Below, piece after piece: positions 16,050 to 24,925 of a stretch of 33,004 bases of DNA. Source of the DNA: Paracoccaceae bacterium. GTDB lineage: Bacteria > Pseudomonadota > Alphaproteobacteria > Rhodobacterales > Rhodobacteraceae. Positions within the stretch are counted from its first letter, which is position 1; every line of letters begins with the position of its first letter. The stretch spans positions 1 through 33,004 of the forward strand of contig JAASTF010000002.1 of assembly GCA_021767525.1 (NCBI GenBank), in the 5' to 3' direction. Below the pieces are notes generated by a model that was not told the origin of the DNA, did not search any database, and saw only the letters and a list, made by a program, of their open reading frames with translations. The position numbers and the translations under genes were made by a program.

Positions 16050-18596
16050 CTACCTGTCTTTCAGGCGCAGGTCGGCATTGCGCACCGTCAGGCTGCCTGA
16101 ACGGTCGCGCCCGACACGCTGCACCGCGATCGACAGAAGGCGGTGCCCGTCCAGCAGCGGGCCCAGTTCGAAATCGACCTTGCTGCCATTCTTGACCACG
16201 CCTTGCCATCGCTCAAGCTCGGTCACCTGTTCGCCCTTGGCGCGGGCGACCAGCCTGATCTCGGTGCTTTCGGTGCCATCCAGCCCGACCTCGAAGGAAA
16301 AGCCGTAGGTCGCGCCGCCGGTCACGGGCAGGGGACGCGACAGGCGAAGCTGGTTGTTCGAGCCGCCCGACTCCACCGCGGCGCCATCCGACAGAACCTT
16401 CCAGCTGCGCGAATGCCGCCAAACCACCGGAAGGTCGGGCAACAGCGCGCCGGTTTCGGTGTGATCGACGCTTTTGGCCTGGCTTAGCGGGCCAGTGCGG
16501 CCGGTTTTCTGCGACGGGTCATAGGCGTCTATCGCCTGGCGCAGCACGACCGCTTCGGGGGACGATGTCACGTCTTGGCCGATGTAGTCCTTGACCCCCC
16601 ACCAGTCATTGCCGCTGGTGCGGCTGTGCGACATGAAATGCATGTATTCGTTGAGGCCCTTCTCGCTCATGATTTCAAGCCACCGGCCCAGCACGCGGGC
16701 GCCCGCCGGGCCGGTGTTGAAGGCTTCGTACATGTCGAACGCGCCATCGACCGGATAGGACACGTGGCTGCCGCCCTCGTATGCCACGAAATTCAGGCCA
16801 AGCGCCTGGGCGTAATCGGCGTGGGCATCCAGCCGGAAAGATGTGCTTAGCGCCAGGCCGGACCGCAGCCCGGTAAAGATCTGCCCGAACAAGGTGCCGC
16901 CATAGCCCACAAGCTGCGTGTGAGCGATCATCTGCTCCAGGCTGCGCGTGGGCAGGCGATCGAAGATCAGAACATCGGTCCAATCGGCGGCGCCTTCGCC
17001 GCGATATTGCAGCGCGCGACCGTTCAGCCGCAGCACGCGCGGCAGGTCAGTCAGCGGGTCAAGCCCAGCCTCGATATCCGCCCAGATCAGCCGTGTCACC
17101 GCGATGTCCAGGTCGTCAGACCACGGCACGTCGCGGCGCGGGGCGCGCAGGTTTTCGGCTGTCAGCGTCACCAGCTGCTCGGGGTTCGACCCGAAGATCA
17201 GCCAATCGGCCAGCGCCTCGGCCTGGGCCTCGGCGCCGTCGACGGTTTTCAGGACATGCTGAGCCACCACCGCGTCGGGGCGTCTGTCGGCCAGGGTGCC
17301 GCCGAAATACATCGCGACCGAGTAATCCGTCACCACCTCAAGCGGCAGGGGTGTGCCGTCATTCATCTCTTGCGCTTCGCGGGCCTGGAAATAGCGCACA
17401 AGGTAGCCATCGCTCAGGCTGCCGCCAGGCCGCAAAGACCCGGAAAACGCCCAGCCGGGCGCGATGAACCGCGCTTCTCGGCCGGCGTCGTCGAACACGT
17501 CGCCCAGGATCTTGTAAAGCTGCGGGCCGCGATAGGCCGACCATTCGACGGTGGCCCAGGGGCCGACCTCGTCGAAATCCTCGAACGTGGTTTGGGCCAT
17601 GCGCAGGGAATAGCGATAGCCCTCGAAGCCGCGGGCGCTGTTGAACAGCTCGTTGCCGTATTCCCACCGCGCCACCAGCCCGTCATCCAGGTTTTCAGCG
17701 ACATAACGGCCCAGCGTGGCGGCACGGGTGTCGGTGATGTCGACAGGCAGCGCGATCCACGGGTCTGCGCCGGTCAGGTTCGACAATTCGACGATGTGCG
17801 AGATCGGCGCCGACACCTCGAAACTGCCCTCGTTTCCGGCGCCGCCGGCATGATTGTTGAACGTGTAATAGTCGGGCCCGACATAGCGCTGTTCGGGCGT
17901 GGGCGATGTCCAGTTCGAGCCCTCTTCGCCCCAGCCGTTGCCGTCTTCCTGAATCCGGTTGGCGCGCATCCAGTCCATGAACCGCAGCGTGCCATAGCCG
18001 CGCAGATCGGCCAGCAATTCGGGGGCGAATGTCTCGCCGGCGCGAAACGCCGCGAGATGGGTGTGATGGACCAGTGCAAGCGATCGGATGTGCGTTCCCG
18101 GGCGCACGTCGTGGATTTGCATCCGCAGCCGGGCCAGCTCTTCGTTGTTCACGTCGAAATTCACGTCGACGAACCAGTACTCGGTGCCCTGTATGTTTTC
18201 GGTCGGCAGAAAGGCGGCGTTCAACTTGCCCGTCAGCTGACCATCGGTGCTGCTGTGGATCGAGAACTGCCCCGCGCCGCGTCCATACAGGCGAAACATG
18301 CCGGTATGCGGCGCGATTCCGGCCACGTCGCGCGACCGGATCAGAAGATCCGAGGCGACATAGCGTTCTGGCACCACGGTGGGATAGCCGTTTTCATCAT
18401 AAGCGATACGGCCCGTGTTCGACGGATCGTCCCATGGGCGCGCGCCTTTCAACTGGTTGACGTAGATCACCAGGTTGTTGGCGCGGCTGCCCGAAAACCA
18501 GGCGACGTTGGCGCCGATTTCAGTCGACGACGCCTGTTGCTCGAAAACCGTAAGCTGCGGGTCATGGGCCAGCGCCTGGGCTAGGTCTGTGTCCAC
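16050..18596 (-). CDS. Large glycoside-hydrolase-like protein (putative EPS-cleaving enzyme)
   Basis: This 848-residue protein has no family I can name with confidence. The segment WEYGNELFNSA, with Glu316, resembles the acid/base Asn-Glu motif of clan-A TIM-barrel glycosidases; VAYEGGSH, with Glu607, resembles a nucleophile strand. The 291-residue separation is longer than usual. The last ~130 residues look like a beta-sandwich carbohydrate-binding module. The start is GTG at 18596: GGAGGAG lies six bases upstream and an in-frame TGA six codons upstream excludes any longer version. The protein therefore lacks a Sec signal peptide, which is odd for an EPS-active enzyme. It forms an operon with the SGNH hydrolase and diverges from the esterase-like gene. 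Confidence 0.6.
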   Translation of the reverse strand: MDTDLAQALAHDPQLTVFEQQASSTEIGANVAWFSGSRANNLVIYVNQLKGARPWDDPSNTGRIAYDENGYPTVVPERYVASDLLIRSRDVAGIAPHTGMFRLYGRGAGQFSIHSSTDGQLTGKLNAAFLPTENIQGTEYWFVDVNFDVNNEELARLRMQIHDVRPGTHIRSLALVHHTHLAAFRAGETFAPELLADLRGYGTLRFMDWMRANRIQEDGNGWGEEGSNWTSPTPEQRYVGPDYYTFNNHAGGAGNEGSFEVSAPISHIVELSNLTGADPWIALPVDITDTRAATLGRYVAENLDDGLVARWEYGNELFNSARGFEGYRYSLRMAQTTFEDFDEVGPWATVEWSAYRGPQLYKILGDVFDDAGREARFIAPGWAFSGSLRPGGSLSDGYLVRYFQAREAQEMNDGTPLPLEVVTDYSVAMYFGGTLADRRPDAVVAQHVLKTVDGAEAQAEALADWLIFGSNPEQLVTLTAENLRAPRRDVPWSDDLDIAVTRLIWADIEAGLDPLTDLPRVLRLNGRALQYRGEGAADWTDVLIFDRLPTRSLEQMIAHTQLVGYGGTLFGQIFTGLRSGLALSTSFRLDAHADYAQALGLNFVAYEGGSHVSYPVDGAFDMYEAFNTGPAGARVLGRWLEIMSEKGLNEYMHFMSHSRTSGNDWWGVKDYIGQDVTSSPEAVVLRQAIDAYDPSQKTGRTGPLSQAKSVDHTETGALLPDLPVVWRHSRSWKVLSDGAAVESGGSNNQLRLSRPLPVTGGATYGFSFEVGLDGTESTEIRLVARAKGEQVTELERWQGVVKNGSKVDFELGPLLDGHRLLSIAVQRVGRDRSGSLTVRNADLRLKDR

Positions 18597-18816
18597 CGTC
18601 GGCTCCTCCGGTCAGGGTATATTGTTTCCAGACCCTGCCACCTGAAACTTGAATCACATCGTGTCTCGGATCAATCCCTGCCCCCTGGATAGGCAGTATT
18701 CCCCGAATTTTCCGCATATTGTTGCGCAACTCTGTGTCAATATTGGTGCTTTTCTTGACACTTTCAGGGGCAAAGCCCTTAAACGTGAGGTCAAGTTCAG
18801 AAAGATTTTGCCGATT
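18597..18816. promoter_or_regulatory. Divergent promoter region, GH-like and esterase-like genes
   Basis: This 220-bp AT-richer region separates two divergent genes. For the rightward gene, TTGACA at 18755-18760 followed after 17 bp by CTTAAA (18778-18783) is a plausible sigma-70 promoter about 35 bp before the ATG. A perfect palindrome, GTTGCGCAAC, is at 18721-18730. Its core octamer TTGCGCAA recurs within the palindrome upstream of the sorted-protein gene (29398-29405). The Shine-Dalgarno sequence of the leftward gene is at the left edge. Confidence 0.4.
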
Positions 18817-20916
18817 ATGAAAGCCAGTTATTTCTGCCGCCGAAACGGTGCGGTGTCCTGTGTTGTCGCGTTTTGTCTGCTGCTGCTGACCGCCGGTCTG
18901 GGCTGGGCGCAGGGCCGGTTGACGGTTGAAACGCCGATGCGCCCGAACATGGTGCTGGATAGCGGCGCAGCCTGGGGGCGCGACGCCGCGCATCTGCCGC
19001 TTGCAGGGCAGGCGCCGGCGGGGGCGCAGGTGGTCGGGCGGTTTGTCGGTGCCTCGGGTCAGGCGACGGAGTGGCAGCCGGTGGCAACCGCCGATGAGGC
19101 GGGGCACTGGCAGGGGCAGCTTGGCCCGGTGTCACGCGATGCCGGATGGGTGCGGCCGGAATTGCGCCTGTCCGACAGCGACACGGTCCAGTTCACCGGC
19201 ACGGCTCTGGCCGCGGGCCATGTGGTCGCGATCTGGGGCCAATCCGAGCTGCATCGCGCTGTTTTGCCCAGCCATGCCGCCCTGGACAGCGCCGCACCCG
19301 TGCGCGACCCGCTGGCCCTTCAGGTGACGTTTTCGCATTCAGCCAAGGACGATTACGGCGATCCTTCGCAGTTCGAGCACAGCGCGATCAGCGATCAAAG
19401 CCCGGTGTCGGCGCATATGGTGGCCCTGTCCAACATGCTGCACCAGGCCGCGCCGGGGCAGCGGTTTCACCTGGTTTTCCACACCCGGTCGGGCACCGGA
19501 TTTCAGCAGCTTTTGTCGGACGCGGCGCCGGGGCGTCTGTGGTCGGACGATCTGCGGCTGCATCGTTTCGCGCTGCCCTGGGGGGGCGCGCCGGGCCTGG
19601 CTTGGATCAGCTGGTACAACAGCGACTCGGGCCTGGGCGAGCGGTATGCCCAGGTGTTGTACGCGGCGATAACCGGCCAATCGGTCGAAGGCGCTGCGCT
19701 GGCCCCCGGTGATGTGCCCGAGGGTGGGCGGCATCCGCTGGACCACAGTTTTGCCACTCTTTACGGGCCGGACACGGTTTGGGCGGTGGCTGGGCCGCAC
19801 CGCTTCGAGATGAAGAAATTCAGCGCCCGAATCGCCGCCAACCGCGCCGGTGTCGATGCCTTGTTCGCCAGGCCAACGCCCGGCAATTTGCGCCGCGCGC
19901 TTGAACCTCTGACCTATCTCAACGGCAATCCGGCCTGGGGCAACGGTGATTTCAGCCATCCCGACACCAGCGCACAACCGGCCGATGGCATGGGGCGGCT
20001 GATGCTATTGATGGGCAATTCGATCCTGCGCCAGCTTGGTCTTGCGCAATGGCCCCTGCCGGCCTTCGATCACGCGCGCCTTAGCGCCGATGGCACCGAG
20101 GTGCAGGTATGGTCGGATGCGGGCCCCGTGACCACCACGCGTGCGGTGCAGACCGGGCAGGCCGACGCACCGGTTGCCGGGTTTCAGATCAATGGCGCCC
20201 CCGCAACCCAGGCGCATCTGCGCGATGGGCGGGTGGTGATCCGCTTCGATGCGCAGGGGCGTGCCTTTCCGCCGGGTGCGCGGCTGACCTTCGGCGCGGG
20301 CGGGATCGGCGCGCAGAATCTGAACCGCGATGTGCGCAAAACCCAGGTCTGGCGCGATTATCCCATCGTCGACGTGGGGCAGGTCGCGATCGAGGGCATC
20401 CCGGTCAAGGCGCAGACACCGCAGCATGTTCTTGATGTTTTGCCGCCGTCGCCCGACCTGACCATGCCGCTGCCCCAAGGCAACCTTTTGCCGCCGAAGG
20501 TGGCGGGCTTTGCCGAAACCGATCAGCCACCGGGTTGGGCTCGCTTCGGCGAGGGGTGGGAGCTGAACAGCGCCGAAAACACCGCCCGCGCGTCGTTGAC
20601 GGCGCGCGGCGGTTTGCAGGCCGTCATCCCCGAGGGCGCGGTGCGCGGCCTGAGCAACCGCCGGCTTGTTCTGACATTCGTGCCGCAGACCACCGGCAGC
20701 GACCCCGAGGTGCTGCGCGTCGCGGTCAGCGCCACGGGTGGCGCCAAATCGACTCTTTTCCTGGACGAGGTCACGCTGACCCCGGGCCAGCGTATGTATC
20801 TGCCGCTTGCCAAGACGCGGCAGGATGCGCCGGGGCTGATCATCCGGTTTCGTCGCCGTGGCGCGCTGACCGGGGACATTTCACTGACGGGTCTTGGCCT
20901 GTATGCCCTGCGCTAA
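18817..20916 (+). CDS. Sialate O-acetylesterase-like secreted protein
   Basis: This 699-residue exported protein has a hydrophobic signal segment at residues 12-32 ending in GWAQG. The layout follows sialate O-acetylesterases: an N-terminal beta-sandwich with PNMVLDSG (43-50), then the SGNH domain opening with AIWGQSEL, where Ser143 takes the place of the GQSN serine. The DxxH block is GDFSH with Asp378 and His381. Thus the catalytic Ser, Asp and His are present, though the usual GQSN is GQSE. The C-terminal ~150 residues look like another beta-sandwich. I chose the ATG at 18817 because it gives a normal signal peptide; the frame is open to 18649 through the promoter. It probably removes O-acyl groups from polysaccharide. 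Confidence 0.6.
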   Translation: MKASYFCRRNGAVSCVVAFCLLLLTAGLGWAQGRLTVETPMRPNMVLDSGAAWGRDAAHLPLAGQAPAGAQVVGRFVGASGQATEWQPVATADEAGHWQGQLGPVSRDAGWVRPELRLSDSDTVQFTGTALAAGHVVAIWGQSELHRAVLPSHAALDSAAPVRDPLALQVTFSHSAKDDYGDPSQFEHSAISDQSPVSAHMVALSNMLHQAAPGQRFHLVFHTRSGTGFQQLLSDAAPGRLWSDDLRLHRFALPWGGAPGLAWISWYNSDSGLGERYAQVLYAAITGQSVEGAALAPGDVPEGGRHPLDHSFATLYGPDTVWAVAGPHRFEMKKFSARIAANRAGVDALFARPTPGNLRRALEPLTYLNGNPAWGNGDFSHPDTSAQPADGMGRLMLLMGNSILRQLGLAQWPLPAFDHARLSADGTEVQVWSDAGPVTTTRAVQTGQADAPVAGFQINGAPATQAHLRDGRVVIRFDAQGRAFPPGARLTFGAGGIGAQNLNRDVRKTQVWRDYPIVDVGQVAIEGIPVKAQTPQHVLDVLPPSPDLTMPLPQGNLLPPKVAGFAETDQPPGWARFGEGWELNSAENTARASLTARGGLQAVIPEGAVRGLSNRRLVLTFVPQTTGSDPEVLRVAVSATGGAKSTLFLDEVTLTPGQRMYLPLAKTRQDAPGLIIRFRRRGALTGDISLTGLGLYALR

Positions 20917-20936
20917 GGCGCGGGGCGCGGCGCCGG

Positions 20937-22106
20937 TCAAAGCTTTTGCATTTCCTGTGCGATCAGGTCTGTATAGCGGTCAAGCCGCTCGTCCACGCGG
21001 GTCAGCGCGGTGTCGATCTCGGCCAAAAGGGTCGGGCGGTTTTCGAATCCGTCCTTTATCCGGGCCAGGATCTCGTCTGCGCTGTCGCTTTTGCAATCCA
21101 CCGAGCGGTCATATCCCAGCGTGCCGAAGACGCCGCGAAACTTGCGGCTATAAGCCATCGGGATCACCGGCACACGCGACGAAAAGGCGGCGATGGTGGC
21201 GTGCATCCGCGCCCCCATGAAGAAATCCAGACCCGCGATATAGGTTTTCGCGTCGATCGGTGATTTGAAAAAGGGTGACACGATCGTGCCGGGGAATTCG
21301 CGGGCAAGGGCCTCGTTCACGCGGTGATCGTCTTCGACCGCGATTTCATGCGATTGCACATGTCCGACCAGGTGCAATTCCACCCCGTCCTGCTGCTGGA
21401 AATACCGGATGATGCTGCGGATCAGCGCGGGATAATCGGCGGCAAGGCCGAATTGGTTCGATTGCGTGTAACCGCCGTTGAACAACAGCCCCGACACGTT
21501 CAGCCCCACCCGGATCGGCGCGCCATCCGCACGCGGCGCGGGCGGATCATAGGGCAGGCGCATGGCCACATCCGTCGCTTCGAGCATGTTTTCACGGACA
21601 CCCAGATCCGACAAAAAGGCGGTCGTCGGCGCATCGCGGCTGACCACCAGCCTGGACCGGCGCAGCGCCCAGCGGGCCAACCGCCGGGCATAGTGGGTTT
21701 CGAACGGCCCCACCGTTTGCGGCGACAGGATCAGGGGCTTTCCCATGCGCAGCGCGTGCAGCTTGGTGGCCCAGATGGTGAAAAACCGTTTCGGCCCGTA
21801 GATGTCGGTAAAGCTGTCGCCGCCGCCGATATCCACCACCATATCCGCCCGGCGCAGGCCAGCCGCCAATGGGCCAGACGGCGCGGGGATGTGCCGGGTG
21901 CGGAAATGCAGGTTCTCGATATCGTCCCAATGGCCGTAATCGGGGCGGGGGTCTTGCCAGCTCATGGCCAGAAAATGTGGCGTCACGCCAGCCTTCGCGG
22001 CGGCGGCGCGCAGGATTTCGGCATTGCTGAGCGTCAGGGCACCGACGCCCAGGTTGTCGGAATTCATCGAGTGCCACAAAAGTGCCAATGTAATGGTGCG
22101 CGTCAT
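20937..22106 (-). CDS. Polysaccharide pyruvyl transferase family protein
   Basis: This 389-residue cytosolic enzyme probably adds a pyruvate ketal from phosphoenolpyruvate to a sugar of the repeat unit, making it acidic. The N-terminus LALLWHSMNSDNLGVGALTLSN is the usual family entry, followed by VDIGGGDSFTDIYG, LSPQTVGPF, and the C-terminal FMGARMHATIAAFSSRVPVIPMAYSRKFRGVF block. These correspond to CsaB/WcaK-type proteins. The start is the ATG at 22106. It points against its neighbours on both sides: convergent with the esterase-like gene and divergent from the FrhB-like gene, so it has its own promoter in 22107-22206. Confidence 0.9.
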   Translation of the reverse strand: MTRTITLALLWHSMNSDNLGVGALTLSNAEILRAAAAKAGVTPHFLAMSWQDPRPDYGHWDDIENLHFRTRHIPAPSGPLAAGLRRADMVVDIGGGDSFTDIYGPKRFFTIWATKLHALRMGKPLILSPQTVGPFETHYARRLARWALRRSRLVVSRDAPTTAFLSDLGVRENMLEATDVAMRLPYDPPAPRADGAPIRVGLNVSGLLFNGGYTQSNQFGLAADYPALIRSIIRYFQQQDGVELHLVGHVQSHEIAVEDDHRVNEALAREFPGTIVSPFFKSPIDAKTYIAGLDFFMGARMHATIAAFSSRVPVIPMAYSRKFRGVFGTLGYDRSVDCKSDSADEILARIKDGFENRPTLLAEIDTALTRVDERLDRYTDLIAQEMQKL

Positions 22107-22153
22107 CGGTCCCCGACCGTGAAATACCTGTTCCGACTTTCCTTAACGCGCTT

Positions 22154-22187
22154 CATGACATATTACAAAGCAAGTCATGCTGCTTTG
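22154..22187 (+). promoter_or_regulatory. Two interlocked inverted repeats before the FrhB-like gene
   Basis: CATGAC (22154-22159) pairs perfectly with GTCATG (22174-22179). CAAAGCA (22166-22172) pairs perfectly with TGCTTTG (22181-22187). The arms alternate, so the two stems exclude each other or would need a knotted fold. The last connecting loop is only one base, which argues against a real pseudoknot. The structure ends 8 bp before the AGGAAG ribosome site of the gene starting at 22207. It may be an mRNA switch or two overlapping protein-binding sites. Confidence 0.4.
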
Positions 22188-22206
22188 CAGAAATTAGGAA
22201 GACGCC

Positions 22207-23469
22207 GTGCCATCTGCTGCTGAAAAAGAAGCAAATTCGCCACGGCATCGGCCACAGCCCACGCAGGTCGCGCCGTCGCTGGTGCGCGTTGCGACGGGGG
22301 ATTTATGCGCAGGCTGCGGCGGGTGCGCGGCGATCGCGCCCGGCGCGATCCGGATGGCCGAGGATGCCGCCGGATACCTGCGCCCGGTTCAGACAGGGAC
22401 GGTCAGCACCGAACAGGATGCGCTTATCGCGGCGACGTGCCCGGGCCTGACGCAAGAGGTTGACGGCGCCGGGCGCACCGACCATGCGCTGTGGGGGCCG
22501 TTCGTGGATATGCATTCGGGCCATGCGCTGGATGACGACCTGCGTTTCGCCGGGGCGTCGGGCGGGGCGCTGTCGGGGCTTGCCGCCTGGCTGATCCGCT
22601 CGGGCGAGGTTCAGGCGGTGGTGCAGATCAAGGCCGACCCGGACAACCCTGTCGGCAATGTCGCCACCATCAGCCGCACCCGTGACGAGGTTCTGGGCGC
22701 CGCCGGCTCGCGCTATGCGCCAGCGGCCCCACTGTCGATTCTGCCGGATTTGCCCGACGATCTGCAGCGGCTTGCCTTTATCGGCAAGCCTTGCGATGCC
22801 GCCGCGCTGCGTGCCATGTGCGCGCGCGACCCGGAATTGGCGCGTCGGTTTCCCGTGATCCTGTCATTTTTCTGCGCCGGCACGCCGTCGCTGGCCGGGG
22901 CGCGGGCGGTTCTGGCGGCGCTGAACACCGCGCCCGAACAGGCGCGTGCCTTTCGCTACCGCGGCAACGGCTGGCCCGGCCTCGCCACGGTAACCCGCGC
23001 CGACGGGTCGACCGAGAGCATGAGTTACCACGACAGCTGGGGCAAAATCCTGTCAAAGCACGTGCAGCATCGGTGCAAGATTTGTGCTGACGGGACCGGC
23101 GCCGCGGCGGATATCGTCTGCGCCGATGCATGGGAAAGCGACGCGGACGGCTATCCCCTGTTCGACGAGGCCGAGGGCTGCAGCCTGATCGTCGCCCGGA
23201 CGCAACAGGGCGCCGCGCTGCTGGACCGTGCCGCCCGGGACGGCGCCATCACGCTGGGCCCGTTCGACGTGCCGCAATTGACGGCGATCCAGCCGGGGCA
23301 GCGCAATCGGCGCCGCGCACTGGCGGCACGGTTGGCGGCGCTGCGCCTGATCGGCAAACCCGTACCGCGCTATCGCGGGCTGCGCCTGCTGGCGGCCGCG
23401 CGGCAGGCGCGCCCCGGTTTCCTGCTGCGCAATTTCCTTGGCACCCTGCGCCGCGGGCTGCGAAAATGA
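22207..23469 (+). CDS. FrhB-like Fe-S protein (coenzyme F420 hydrogenase/dehydrogenase beta-subunit family)
   Basis: This 420-residue cytosolic protein has a CxxCxxC cluster at Cys34, Cys37 and Cys40 (LCAGCGGCAAIAPGAI). An F420 hydrogenase/dehydrogenase beta-subunit-type domain follows, with SGGALSGLAAWLI near residues 118-130, and LAFIGKPCDAAALRA. A second Cys pair, HRCKICADGTG, lies further along with DIVCADAWESD. Members often occur in polysaccharide loci beside pyruvyl transferases, as here, where they may be redox proteins using flavin, but the reaction is not established. The GTG start at 22207 is supported by AGGAAG five bases upstream. It begins a rightward run of genes up to 28067. 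Confidence 0.85.
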   Translation: MPSAAEKEANSPRHRPQPTQVAPSLVRVATGDLCAGCGGCAAIAPGAIRMAEDAAGYLRPVQTGTVSTEQDALIAATCPGLTQEVDGAGRTDHALWGPFVDMHSGHALDDDLRFAGASGGALSGLAAWLIRSGEVQAVVQIKADPDNPVGNVATISRTRDEVLGAAGSRYAPAAPLSILPDLPDDLQRLAFIGKPCDAAALRAMCARDPELARRFPVILSFFCAGTPSLAGARAVLAALNTAPEQARAFRYRGNGWPGLATVTRADGSTESMSYHDSWGKILSKHVQHRCKICADGTGAAADIVCADAWESDADGYPLFDEAEGCSLIVARTQQGAALLDRAARDGAITLGPFDVPQLTAIQPGQRNRRRALAARLAALRLIGKPVPRYRGLRLLAAARQARPGFLLRNFLGTLRRGLRK

Positions 23470-23503
23470 GCGGGTGCGACAGCGTTTTGGCGGGGTGGCC
23501 GTG

Positions 23504-24922
23504 ATGCTGCGAAAGGTGCTGATATTGCTGTCGGGCAATGCGGCGGCCTCGGTCCTGTTGCTGGCCCGCAACCTGATCGTGGCGCGTTTGATCCCGGTCG
23601 AGGATTACGGCATCGCCGCCACCTTTGCCGTCACGATGGCGCTGGTGGAAATGTCGACGCAGTTCGGCCTGCAACAGCAGATCATCCAAAGCAAGGACGG
23701 CGAGGACGCCCGATTTCAAGCTGCCTTGCAGGGCTTCCAGGTGCTCCGCGGGATTATCGCCGGCGCGGTTCTTTTCCTGCTGGCCCAGCCGATTGCCAAC
23801 TTTCTGAACATCCCCGAGGTCGCCTGGGCCTATCAGGTGATGGCGCTGATGCCGGTGTTTCGTGCGTTGCAGCATTTCGACATTCACCGGCTGAACCGCG
23901 CGCTGCGTTATGCGCCGATGCTGCTGACAAGCGGTGTGCCCGCGCTGCTGTCCTTGTTGGCGGTGTTCCCGCTGGCGATGTGGCTGTCGGATTACCGGGT
24001 GATGCTGTTCGCGCTGTTGCTGCAAGAGGCGCTGGGCGCGATCACGTCGCACGTGATGGCCGAACGCCCGTATCGCCTGGTGCTGGACAGGCGGATCATG
24101 GCCGGATCGCTGCGATTTGGCTGGCCATTGCTGGTTAACGGGGCGCTGTTGTTTCTGGTGATGCAGGGCGACAAGCTGATCGTCGGGCGAGAGCTGGGCA
24201 TGGTGGCGCTGGGGGTGTTCGGCATGGGCATTACCCTGACGCTGACACCCACGCTGATCCTGGCCAAGACCACGCAGAATTTCTTTTTGCCGCAGCTGTC
24301 CGCGATTGCCGAAGGCGGCGACAGCGCGCGGTTCGACAGCCTGGCGCGTGCGTCGTTCCAGGCTGCGATGTTGAATGGTGTCGCGCTGCTGCTGGGCGTC
24401 TTTGCCATCGGCATTCCGTTTGTCGATCTGCTGCTGGGCAGCAAATATGCGGCGCTGCATCCGCTGTTGATCTGGCTGGCCGCACAACAGGGCATACGCG
24501 TTTTCAAAAGCGGACCGTCCACCGTTGCCGTGGCGCGCGCGGTGACCTCGAACGCGCTTTATCCCAATATCGTCCGTGCCCTTGGGCTGCCGGTGGCCTG
24601 GGTCGTCGTGGTGAATGGCGGCGGAATCTGGCACGTGATCGTCGTTGCGCTGGTGGCCGAGGCCCTGGGGTATGCCGTGGCGCTGTTCCTGGCGCGGCGC
24701 CGACTGGGCATCGCCCTGGGGCCGTTGCTGCCCAGCCTGCTGCTGACGGCCGCGCTTTTCGCCGCAGCGTTGGTCGTGCCGGCCTCGGGGCGCGATGCAG
24801 CGTCGCTATGGCTGAACGCGGCTTTTGTCCTGGCTGCGCCGGTGGGGCTGCTTATGACGATGAAAGACCTGCGCCAATATGCCAGAAGCCACCTGGGCGC
24901 CCGGGCCAAAGGAAAGGTGTAA
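23504..24922 (+). CDS. Wzx-type oligosaccharide flippase
   Basis: This 472-residue inner-membrane protein has about 12-14 predicted membrane spans and belongs to the MOP/polysaccharide-export flippase family. It would flip the lipid-linked repeat unit to the periplasmic face. The N-terminus NLIVARLIPVEDYGIAATFAVTMALVEMSTQFGLQQ is the standard family opening (residues about 22-57). The ATG at 23504 fits the family start; a frame open from 23438 would overlap the previous gene. GTG at 23501 is an alternative. It ends 3 bp before the sulfotransferase-like gene. It pairs functionally with the polymerase-like gene at 25890. Confidence 0.9.
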   Translation: MLRKVLILLSGNAAASVLLLARNLIVARLIPVEDYGIAATFAVTMALVEMSTQFGLQQQIIQSKDGEDARFQAALQGFQVLRGIIAGAVLFLLAQPIANFLNIPEVAWAYQVMALMPVFRALQHFDIHRLNRALRYAPMLLTSGVPALLSLLAVFPLAMWLSDYRVMLFALLLQEALGAITSHVMAERPYRLVLDRRIMAGSLRFGWPLLVNGALLFLVMQGDKLIVGRELGMVALGVFGMGITLTLTPTLILAKTTQNFFLPQLSAIAEGGDSARFDSLARASFQAAMLNGVALLLGVFAIGIPFVDLLLGSKYAALHPLLIWLAAQQGIRVFKSGPSTVAVARAVTSNALYPNIVRALGLPVAWVVVVNGGGIWHVIVVALVAEALGYAVALFLARRRLGIALGPLLPSLLLTAALFAAALVVPASGRDAASLWLNAAFVLAAPVGLLMTMKDLRQYARSHLGARAKGKV

Positions 24923-24925
24923 TCC

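Noticed and set aside
16920-18584. 554-codon rightward open frame opposite the GH-like gene
   Set aside because: Antisense shadow; the leftward gene has a strong ribosome site, an operon partner and recognisable motifs.
22154-22187. H-type RNA pseudoknot
   Set aside because: The arm order fits, but the final connecting loop would be one base across a 6-bp stem, which is too short; mutually exclusive hairpins or DNA sites are more likely.
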